From contig CAIYVS010000066.1 of NCBI GenBank assembly GCA_903929655.1, forward strand, positions 1 through 5,335: DNA of 5,335 nt, written 5' to 3'. Each line of letters starts with the position of its first letter. The first letter of the stretch is position 1. Source of the DNA: an uncultured Bacteroidota bacterium (GTDB lineage Bacteria; Bacteroidota; Bacteroidia; Chitinophagales; Chitinophagaceae). The translations under genes were made by a program, and so were the position numbers. A model generated the notes under the pieces. The model worked only from the letters and a program-made list of their open reading frames with translations, was not told the origin of the DNA and searched no databases. Shown here piece after piece: positions 1 through 4,640 of this stretch.

Positions 1-73
1 AAACTCGTTCCACAAATGGTTATCGATCTATCTCCCTTTTTGGAACAAAGCTAAAAGTACCTCACGTTGACCC

Positions 74-1252
74 ATATCAACTGCAAAAATTGAAAAGCTG
101 AAACCATTACTTAAACCTAAGAAATATGCGGATAGTGAAGGTTTATACCTACAGATAAATCCTAACGGCACAAAATGCTGGCGGTTAAAATATAGATTTC
201 TCGGAAAAGAAAAGGTTTTGGCGGTAGGCACCTATCCTGAAATATCGCTGCTTGATGCCAGGAACAAAAGGTATGAAGCAAAAAAACTGATACGGGAAGG
301 TAAAGACCCTAATCTTGAAAAAAAGGAAAAAGTAAGGATTGCTAAATATAATGCCAGTAACAAATTCTCTGCTGTTGCTCTTGAATGGTTTGATCTTAAC
401 AAAGACGGCTGGACTGAAAAATATTCAAAGAAGGTTTGGAGCAGGTTAGAAAATTATGCTTTTCCGATTATCGGTAACAAGCCGATAGGCGAAGTGAGTG
501 GGCTCGAAATATTGGACGACATAATAAGAAAAATTGAAAAGAAAGGTAATACAGAGACCTCACATAAATTACTGCAAAACTGTTCGGCAATTTTCCGGCT
601 GGCTTTCCTGACTAAACGAGTTCCTTATAATCCTCTTGCTGACTTAAGAGGTGTTTTAAAACCTCATAAAGTTGCCCCCTTCCCTACAATAAAAATCACT
701 GAACTGCCGGAGTTCTTAAATAAGCTGGAAGTGTTTAATACTTCAAGGCTGAATAAACTTGCAATTAAAATGCTGCTACTCACTTTTGTGAGGCAGGGTG
801 AATTGAGAAAAGCAAAATGGGAATATTTTGACTTTGATAAAAGGGTGTGGGCAATACCTGCTGAATTAATGAAGATGAGGCAGGAGCATATAATTCCGTT
901 ATCAAGTCAGGTTATTGCTTTATTAAATGAGATAAAGGCAATTTCTGGTGATAGTGAATATCTGTTCCCAACTAAGAATAAAATAAAGCATCCCTTTATG
1001 AATGAGAATGTCATTAACGATATTCTTCATAAAATGGGATATAGGGACAGGCTTGTTGCGCATGGTTTTCGTTCGCTTGCATCCACAACATTAAATGAGC
1101 TTGGTTATGCGGCTGATATTATAGAGAAGCAGTTGGCGCATGAGGAAAGAAATCAGGTTCGTAAGGCTTATAACAGGGCTGAATATCTGCCGCAACGTAT
1201 CGAAATGATACAGGGGTGGGCGAATTATATTGATACAATCATGAGTAGCTGA
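74..1252 (+). CDS. P4-type tyrosine recombinase (integrase), non-standard or lost start codon
   Basis: Site-specific tyrosine recombinase that would integrate and excise a mobile element. Read from codon 74 it is 392 residues, normal for the P4/DUF4102 family. The N-terminal arm-binding domain is recognisable (STAKIEKLKP, DSEGLYL, CWRLKYRF, GTYPEISLLDAR), followed by a core-binding domain. The catalytic set is complete: R240 (VRQGELR), K267 (MKMRQ), H330 and R333 (HGFR), H356 (QLAHEE) and nucleophile Y366 (AYNRAEY). The start is the oddity. The frame is open only back to a TGA at 68-70, and no ATG, GTG or TTG precedes the conserved domain. The first standard start is TTG at 218, which would remove 48 residues of that domain. 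I chose the ATA at 74 because family similarity begins there. ATT at 89, a mutated start or a one-base indel near 67-73 are alternatives. Family assignment is firm; whether it is expressed full length is not. Confidence 0.85.
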   Translation: MSTAKIEKLKPLLKPKKYADSEGLYLQINPNGTKCWRLKYRFLGKEKVLAVGTYPEISLLDARNKRYEAKKLIREGKDPNLEKKEKVRIAKYNASNKFSAVALEWFDLNKDGWTEKYSKKVWSRLENYAFPIIGNKPIGEVSGLEILDDIIRKIEKKGNTETSHKLLQNCSAIFRLAFLTKRVPYNPLADLRGVLKPHKVAPFPTIKITELPEFLNKLEVFNTSRLNKLAIKMLLLTFVRQGELRKAKWEYFDFDKRVWAIPAELMKMRQEHIIPLSSQVIALLNEIKAISGDSEYLFPTKNKIKHPFMNENVINDILHKMGYRDRLVAHGFRSLASTTLNELGYAADIIEKQLAHEERNQVRKAYNRAEYLPQRIEMIQGWANYIDTIMSS

Positions 1253-1323
1253 AAAAATATTTTCGGCGGGTACTTCCCCTACAGGTTGCATTTATTGTAT
1301 GTCGCTTCTGTTAACAAAACTAT

Positions 1324-1327
1324 GAGG
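1324..1327 (+). promoter_or_regulatory. Shine-Dalgarno site of the AlpA-like gene
   Basis: GAGG lies five bases before the ATG at 1333. It supports that start and is one of only two clear Shine-Dalgarno sequences in the window. The 80-base gap after the integrase (1253-1332) shows no convincing terminator or promoter otherwise. Confidence 0.6.
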
Positions 1328-1332
1328 TAACT

Positions 1333-1515
1333 ATGCAGTATAAATTTTTACGTCTTTCTGATGTCAAAGCGAGAACGGGAAAATCAAAAACTACAATTTA
1401 TAATGACATTAAAAAGGGAACTTTCCCGAAACAGTTCCCGAATGGTGAGGGAAGTGTCGCATGGCTGGAAAGTGAAATAGTCAAATGGCAGGAAGAAAGA
1501 ATAAATAGTCGTTAA
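1333..1515 (+). CDS. AlpA-like helix-turn-helix DNA-binding protein
   Basis: A 60-residue protein of the AlpA/MerR-like winged-helix type often found beside P4-type integrases, where relatives act as excisionases or as activators of integrase expression. Features seen: an N-terminal FLRLSDVKARTG helix, the recognition segment KSKTTIYNDIKKGTFPK (about residues 17-33), a short wing containing GEGSVAWLESE, and a C-terminal helix IVKWQEERINSR. Length and motif order match the family closely. It follows the integrase on the same strand after 80 bases and has its own ribosome binding site. Its stop overlaps the stop of the opposing XRE gene in a shared TTAA at 1512-1515, so the two genes converge without a gap. 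A role in integrase directionality is inferred from context. Confidence 0.85.
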   Translation: MQYKFLRLSDVKARTGKSKTTIYNDIKKGTFPKQFPNGEGSVAWLESEIVKWQEERINSR

Positions 1516-1751
1516 AAAGGCTCGTCGGGCAGGAAGTCCTTAGGGGAGCATTTGAAGAGTTTTGCCATTGCGTTAACATGGTTCAGGTTATATTTTGCCC
1601 TGCCTTTCGGACTTTCTACTGCGGCTAAGAAACTCTGATCTATGTCTAGCTGATAGGCTATATCTCTTTGAGATAATCCCAATTCCTTTCGTTTTTCACG
1701 GATTTTATCAATAACGAATTGCTCAATCGGTGAAATCTCTACTATGTCCAT
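1512..1751 (-). CDS. XRE/Cro-CI family helix-turn-helix regulator
   Basis: A 79-residue single-domain HTH_3/XRE protein. A helix at residues 8-22 (PIEQFVIDKIREKRK) leads into the helix-turn-helix LSQRDIAYQLDIDQSFLAAVES (about 26-47), then helices through HVNAMAKLFKC and the terminal KDFLPDEPF. There is no extra sensor or toxin domain, so it should act as a simple dimeric repressor in the cytoplasm. It is transcribed toward the AlpA-like gene and away from the secreted-protein operon. The ATG at 1749-1751 is preceded only by a weak CAGGG. The 92-base region shared with the divergent operon contains a perfect palindrome at 1797-1816 that could be its operator. Control of the element, of the operon or of itself is inferred. 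An antitoxin role is less likely because no toxin gene is adjacent. Confidence 0.85.
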   Translation of the reverse strand: MDIVEISPIEQFVIDKIREKRKELGLSQRDIAYQLDIDQSFLAAVESPKGRAKYNLNHVNAMAKLFKCSPKDFLPDEPF

Positions 1752-1792
1752 ACCCTGTTATTTATTAGGCATAGTACATCAGCTAAATATTC

Positions 1793-1825
1793 TTTTTGAT
1801 TATACGGGTATAATCATTATTTTTA
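1793..1825 (+). promoter_or_regulatory. Candidate Bacteroidota-type promoter for the secreted-protein operon
   Basis: TTTTTG (1793-1798) and TATTTTTA (1818-1825) are 19 bases apart. They resemble the Bacteroidota -33 (TTTG) and -7 (TAnnTTTG) elements, with one mismatch at the last base of the -7 box. The following ATG is at 1844. This is a motif match by eye only. Confidence 0.4.
1797..1816. promoter_or_regulatory. Perfect palindrome, candidate repressor operator
   Basis: TGATTATACGGGTATAATCA consists of two perfect 9-base arms around a 2-base centre. It fills the spacer between the candidate -33 and -7 elements of the secreted-protein operon and lies 46 bases upstream of the XRE start on the other strand. 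Dimeric XRE proteins commonly bind sites of this size and symmetry. Bound protein here would block the rightward promoter. The assignment to the neighbouring XRE protein is inferred. Confidence 0.5.
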
Positions 1826-1843
1826 TCGCCTAAATCTTACTAA

Positions 1844-2836
1844 ATGAAAAAAATGATACTATTGGCGGCTTTGGCGAGCCTTCTGTGCATGAAATCATTT
1901 GCACAGCCTACACTTACGGCGGTGAATTCTAATCCTGTTGCTGGGGAAATGTTTGTTTATCATCATCTGGTTTTTGATAATTCGGTGTACTCGCAGTTGA
2001 GTGTTAGGGGTGCTGGTGTTACCTGGGATTTTTCGGGTGTTACGGAAACGGGGGCGGATACGGATCATGTGGTTTCATGTGGAAGCACGCCCAATTGCGG
2101 CTTGTTCTCTGGCAGTAATATTGCGCTCGTTAAATATTTTCAGCCGAATATATATGCCTATCTGAATGCCAACGCAAATAGCTTTACGGCAGTAGGGTCT
2201 TACATGGACACTAACAATATTCAGATATTCAGTGATGGATATGATTTCCTGCATTTTCCTTTTACCTATCTGGATTATTTTTCGGATAGTTTTTCTTATA
2301 CGGTTCAGGGTGTGAGTTCCAGCATAGGATTTCATGTTGATACAGCGGAATCATATGGTACGCTTATTTTGCCAAGCGGAACATTTAATAATGTTCTGAG
2401 GATACGCAGTGATAGGGTTCAAACGGACAGCGATTTTACAACGCATAATACTGCTATTTCAGGCAATGAGAATTATTACTGGTATGCGCCGAATTATCAT
2501 TGTTTCCTTTTTCACTATCAAACATATGGTGGGAATTCAAGTGCTGCTTACACTACGATATCTGCGGCAACGGGGGTTAATGAGGTAACTAAAACCGAGC
2601 AATTGCAAGTGTTCCCGAATCCAAACAATGGAGCTTTCACGATAGAGTTTCCGGCTGGAAATAATGAGCAAGCAATAATAAGTGTTACAAACGCTATCGG
2701 GCAAAAGGTGAAGCAATTAACCACTAACACAGATAAGCCTCTTGAAGTATCACTTAATGAACCAGCAGGGTTGTATTTCCTGATAGTAAAAACGTCTCTG
2801 GCTTCTTATTCTTCTAAAATCATTCTGAATAGATAA
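1844..2836 (+). CDS. Secreted protein with T9SS type A C-terminal sorting domain
   Basis: A 330-residue exported protein of unknown activity. Residues 1-20 form a Sec signal peptide (MKKMILLAALASLLCMKSFA) with predicted cleavage before Gln21. The body is rich in aromatic residues, Ser, Thr and Asn, looks beta-rich, and includes a GAGVTWDFSG segment near residue 60 of a kind common in uncharacterised Bacteroidota surface proteins. Two cysteines (79 and 85) could form a disulfide. Residues 254-330 are a type A T9SS sorting domain: LQVFPNPNNGAFTIEF opens it, IISVTNAIGQKV is in the middle, and PAGLYFLIVKT with a final KIILNR closes it. The domain directs passage through the outer membrane and cell-surface attachment or release. 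No catalytic motif was recognised. It is followed after 10 bases by a second secreted-protein gene and has no obvious ribosome binding site, as is usual in this phylum. Confidence 0.9.
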   Translation: MKKMILLAALASLLCMKSFAQPTLTAVNSNPVAGEMFVYHHLVFDNSVYSQLSVRGAGVTWDFSGVTETGADTDHVVSCGSTPNCGLFSGSNIALVKYFQPNIYAYLNANANSFTAVGSYMDTNNIQIFSDGYDFLHFPFTYLDYFSDSFSYTVQGVSSSIGFHVDTAESYGTLILPSGTFNNVLRIRSDRVQTDSDFTTHNTAISGNENYYWYAPNYHCFLFHYQTYGGNSSAAYTTISAATGVNEVTKTEQLQVFPNPNNGAFTIEFPAGNNEQAIISVTNAIGQKVKQLTTNTDKPLEVSLNEPAGLYFLIVKTSLASYSSKIILNR

Positions 2837-2846
2837 AACATACAAG

Positions 2847-3353
2847 ATGAAAAAATGGATTGTTATTTCTGCGTTGCTGATATGCGCTGCCTCTCCTGCA
2901 ATCTCGCAGGTACTTAGTGCCGATGAAATGTTGGAGAAATTGAATTGTACGGATTTCCAGTGTTTCAATGGGTTCATTGTTTCCAAAGGGTTTACTTATA
3001 ACTCATCCCAAAAAGATAAAATGTGGTCTTGGTATCTGTTTGAGACAGATAATTTTGTTAATCAGGCAACCGAAACAACACGCACAAAAAACATTGCGGG
3101 AATTGGGTTTGTGGATTCATCATCCACCTTTGTAAGTTTTGCAACTGCAAACAAAGCATATTATCTGGAACTGCTGAAACAGTTCAAAGCGAAAGGTTTT
3201 GTTTATGAAAAAGCGGATAATAGTAACGGCGTGGTTGAGCAATATAAATCCCAAACAGACCCCAATATTTCATTAGTGATTTCATACAACAGAAGAACGC
3301 AACACAAGGATAGCTGGACAGAATATGATTTCAAGCTGACCAAAGAAAGATAA
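2847..3353 (+). CDS. Hypothetical secreted or periplasmic protein
   Basis: A 168-residue protein that I do not recognise. It has a clear signal peptide (MKKWIVISALLICAASPAIS) with predicted cleavage before Gln21 and no lipobox, membrane segment or sorting domain, so it is probably periplasmic or secreted. The mature part begins with a helix (SADEMLEKLNC), has two cysteines (34 and 39), a central aromatic stretch (KMWSWYLFETDNF), a repeat-free helix (YYLELLKQFKAKGFVYE) and ends with strands (ISLVISYNRR, EYDFKLTKER). The start lies 10 bases after the stop of the T9SS-exported protein, which suggests co-transcription. The IS110 element is inserted just 13 bases after its stop codon, separating the gene from the terminator now at 4527-4560. 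Function is unknown. Confidence 0.8.
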   Translation: MKKWIVISALLICAASPAISQVLSADEMLEKLNCTDFQCFNGFIVSKGFTYNSSQKDKMWSWYLFETDNFVNQATETTRTKNIAGIGFVDSSSTFVSFATANKAYYLELLKQFKAKGFVYEKADNSNGVVEQYKSQTDPNISLVISYNRRTQHKDSWTEYDFKLTKER

Positions 3354-3361
3354 TTTTCATG

Positions 3362-3375
3362 GTGATAGCAACTGT
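3362..3375 (-). other. IS110 right end, core and right target flank
   Basis: On the minus strand this reads ACAGTTG-CT-ATCAC, only five bases after the recombinase stop codon. ACAGTTG is repeated in the donor-binding loop of the upstream RNA (4393-4399). CTATCAC is complementary to GTGATAG in the target-binding loop (within 4434-4441). The junction between element and host is therefore at the CT (3367-3368). Confidence 0.7.
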
Positions 3376-3380
3376 AGTTT

Positions 3381-4331
3381 TTAATAAGCCCATTTGCAGC
3401 TATTTGCGAGCATAGAGTTTATTATTAACAAGAGCTTACGCATACAGGCCGTTATGGCAAGCTTAACAGGCTTTCCAGCGGCCTTTAATTTTTGGTAGTG
3501 AGCATTAATAACCCTATTACATTTAATAGCTGATACGGTTGCCATATAGAGGATATTACGGAAGGATTTTCTGCCGCCCTTTATCATTCTGCTGCCGAAT
3601 TTTTTGCCTGAATCATTATTGAACGGCGCAACACCTGCAAGGGCTGCTATCTGCTGTCGGTTTACTTTACCAAGTTCAGGCATTTCGGCTAATATGGCTG
3701 TTGCGAGAACTTTCCCGGCACCAGGTATCGAGGTGATGATCTCATATTTTTCTTTCAGTTCCGGGGATTGTACATAAACATCATCTATCAGCTTTTCAAG
3801 TTCCTGTAGTTGTTTTCCAAGATATTTGATAGTATCTGCTATCATTTTCTTAATCGGGCTTTCCAGCGTTGTATGCTGCTCGTTCTTTTGAATCTTAATC
3901 AGCTTCATAAGATTATTACGCCTTTTGAACAGTGATTTTAAATGGTCAAGGTTTTCTGCTTTTATCTCGCTGATTCTCGGAGCTGATACTTTTACGAAAT
4001 CAACTATAACTTTGCTGTCAATTTTATCGGTCTTTGCAAGATGACCCTGCGACTTGGCGAAATCCCTGACCTTCTTTGCATTCAGCAACGCAACCTTTAT
4101 CCCTTTGCCTTGAAGGATAAGCATTAACTTCTTGCTATACACTCCTGTGGATTCCATTGCGACCACAAAATTTTTGCCCGCAAAATCAGCCGCCAGAACA
4201 TCCACCCATGGGTGGATGTTCTGCATTGTTACTCTCTCATGTTTAGCAATATCATCACGGTAAACATCAATGAAATCTTTTGATACATCAACACCAACCC
4301 AAATTAATTGATTATTCTTCTCAACTGGCAT
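3381..4331 (-). CDS. IS110-family transposase (bridge RNA-guided recombinase)
   Basis: A 316-residue recombinase of the IS110 family, which excises the element as a circle and inserts it by RNA-guided recombination. The N-terminal RuvC-like DEDD domain (PF01548 type) shows D15 (VGVDVSKD), E60 (MESTGVY), D102 and D105 (AKTDKIDSK). A basic helical linker follows (about 125-185), and then the C-terminal Transposase_20 domain with the helix-hairpin-helix-like TSIPGAGKVLATAILAEM and LAGVAPFNNDSGKKFG, where S241 is the expected nucleophile. Length and motif spacing are normal for the family and no frame damage is visible. GGAGAAGG two bases before the ATG is a strong ribosome binding site, unlike the other genes here. 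Placement of the noncoding RNA upstream of the gene fits the IS110 group rather than IS1111. Codons 37-46 form a perfect palindrome. Confidence 0.95.
   Translation of the reverse strand: MPVEKNNQLIWVGVDVSKDFIDVYRDDIAKHERVTMQNIHPWVDVLAADFAGKNFVVAMESTGVYSKKLMLILQGKGIKVALLNAKKVRDFAKSQGHLAKTDKIDSKVIVDFVKVSAPRISEIKAENLDHLKSLFKRRNNLMKLIKIQKNEQHTTLESPIKKMIADTIKYLGKQLQELEKLIDDVYVQSPELKEKYEIITSIPGAGKVLATAILAEMPELGKVNRQQIAALAGVAPFNNDSGKKFGSRMIKGGRKSFRNILYMATVSAIKCNRVINAHYQKLKAAGKPVKLAITACMRKLLLIINSMLANSCKWAY
4194..4223. repeat. Perfect 30-bp palindrome inside the transposase gene
   Basis: Two 15-base arms meet with no spacer at the central CATG of ACCCATGGGT. The palindrome covers exactly codons 37-46 of the transposase (QNIHPWVDVL). 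In mRNA it can fold into a stem of about 13 base pairs with a four-base loop, roughly 110 bases into the coding sequence. Its function is unknown. Confidence 0.9.
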
Positions 4332-4333
4332 AT

Positions 4334-4341
4334 CCTTCTCC
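4334..4341 (-). promoter_or_regulatory. Strong ribosome binding site of the transposase
   Basis: On the minus strand this reads GGAGAAGG directly before AT and the ATG at 4329-4331. It lies just beyond the last stem of the proposed bridge RNA, so the same transcript could carry both the RNA and the transposase message. Confidence 0.6.
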
Positions 4342-4347
4342 TATAAG

Positions 4348-4487
4348 TTTAAGCTCATCCTTACATCCGAACTCTGCTGACACAGGTTCAATCAACTGTC
4401 CGAGCTTGGCTTTGATAAAGGGATAGGGGCAATGCTATCACTCAAGCTATAACGCTTTAAGGTTTATCCGGCCTCCTATCCCACATC
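4348..4487 (-). ncRNA. Candidate IS110 bridge RNA
   Basis: Noncoding left-end region predicted to be a guide RNA of about 140 nt that bridges target and donor DNA in the recombinase complex. First stem-loop (4414-4487, target binding): GGGATAGG-A-GGC pairs with GCC-CCTATCCC, with an outer GAT/ATC. Inside it are left target guide GGATAAACCT (4460-4469), a small AAGC/GCTT hairpin (4444-4457), and right target guide GTGATAG (4435-4441). Second stem-loop (4351-4407, donor binding): AAGCTC/GAGCTT encloses ACAGTTG (4393-4399), matching the element's right end, and ATGTAAG (4360-4366), complementary to its left end. The order of loops and guides matches that described for IS621. The exact 5' and 3' ends are estimates, and no separate 5' stem-loop is evident. 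Confidence 0.75.
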
Positions 4488-4491
4488 TGAT

Positions 4492-4517
4492 ATAATAACC
4501 GATTCTGATTATGTAAG
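4492..4517 (-). promoter_or_regulatory. Left-end half of a circle-junction promoter
   Basis: On the minus strand TATTAT (4492-4497) is a good -10 box. In the inserted copy the -35 position reads AACCTT and is poor. If the element circularises, the right end (TTG) joins core CT and the first base of the left end to give TTGCTT, exactly 17 bases from TATTAT. Transcription would start near 4485-4488, just before the first bridge RNA stem. Junction promoters are known in IS110-family circles; this one is inferred. Bacteroidota promoter rules differ somewhat from sigma-70. Confidence 0.5.
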
Positions 4518-4525
4518 GTTTATAG
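4511..4525 (-). other. IS110 left end, core and left target flank
   Basis: On the minus strand this reads CTATAAAC-CT-TACAT. ATAAACCT repeats the left target guide at 4460-4467, so the shared ten bases ATAAACCTTA occur at 4514-4523 and 4458-4467. CTTACAT is complementary to ATGTAAG of the donor-binding loop (4360-4366). The core CT is at 4516-4517. Confidence 0.7.
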
Positions 4526-4526
4526 G

Positions 4527-4560
4527 AGCCGACCTGTTCTCAGGCTGGCTTTTTTATTTT
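4527..4560 (+). terminator. Intrinsic terminator, displaced from the secreted-protein operon
   Basis: A hairpin AGCC-G-ACCTG / CAGGC-T-GGCT at 4527-4550 has a four-base loop TTCT, one wobble and one mismatch. It is followed on the plus strand by TTTTTATTTT (4551-4560). No plus-strand gene lies between 3353 and here except the inserted IS. Removing the IS places this terminator about 35 bases after the stop codon at 3353. It therefore most likely belonged to the operon at 1844-3353. Confidence 0.75.
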
Positions 4561-4640
4561 ACACGAATACTTCTATAAAAGAGGTGGGACATGTGATTAG
4601 CGCATTATTAACTCTAATAAAAGTCTTTATCGCTTTCCTT

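Larger units (their letters stand above)
3369..4517 (-). mobile_element. IS110-family insertion sequence, complete, ends defined by guide matches
   Basis: The element is about 1149 bp counting one copy of the 2-bp core. It carries one recombinase gene on the minus strand and a noncoding left end upstream of it, with no terminal inverted repeats, as expected for IS110. The ends were placed by matching loops of the upstream RNA to the flanks. Reading the minus strand, the left flank ATAAAC is followed by core CT (4516-4517) and element start TACAT. The element end ACAGTTG (3369-3375) is followed by core CT (3367-3368) and right flank ATCAC. The reconstructed empty site on the minus strand is ATAAAC-CT-ATCAC. 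The recombinase is intact with all catalytic residues, so the copy may be active. Confidence 0.85.

Noticed and set aside
7..46. GTTCCA (7-12) and TGGAAC (41-46) inverted repeat near the left edge as an attachment or tRNA remnant
   Set aside because: Only six bases per arm with a long loop, no tRNA-like sequence, and no second copy found in the window to mark an attachment site.
1253..1332. GGG/CCC pairing after the integrase stop as a terminator
   Set aside because: Only three base pairs and no T-run follow it.
1805..1815. TATAAT at 1809-1814 as a sigma-70 -10 box
   Set aside because: It is part of the palindrome and so occurs on both strands, and no -35 box lies 17 bases upstream. The Bacteroidota-type boxes at 1793-1825 fit better.
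2075..2986. Minus-strand open frames inside and across the two secreted-protein genes
   Set aside because: They are opposite-strand shadows of genes with clear signal peptides and a sorting domain, and their translations show no family features.
4527..4550. Hairpin upstream of the IS110 gene as the 5' stem-loop of the bridge RNA
   Set aside because: The left end of the element, fixed by target and donor guide matches, is at 4515-4517, so this hairpin lies in the host flank. The T-run that follows on the plus strand makes it a terminator.
4595..4607. GCTAATCACATG (minus strand) as an IS left end, because it resembles GCTATCACCATG at the right junction
   Set aside because: The similarity is gapped and no guide in the RNA supports it. 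The CT at 4516-4517 satisfies both the left target and right donor guides.
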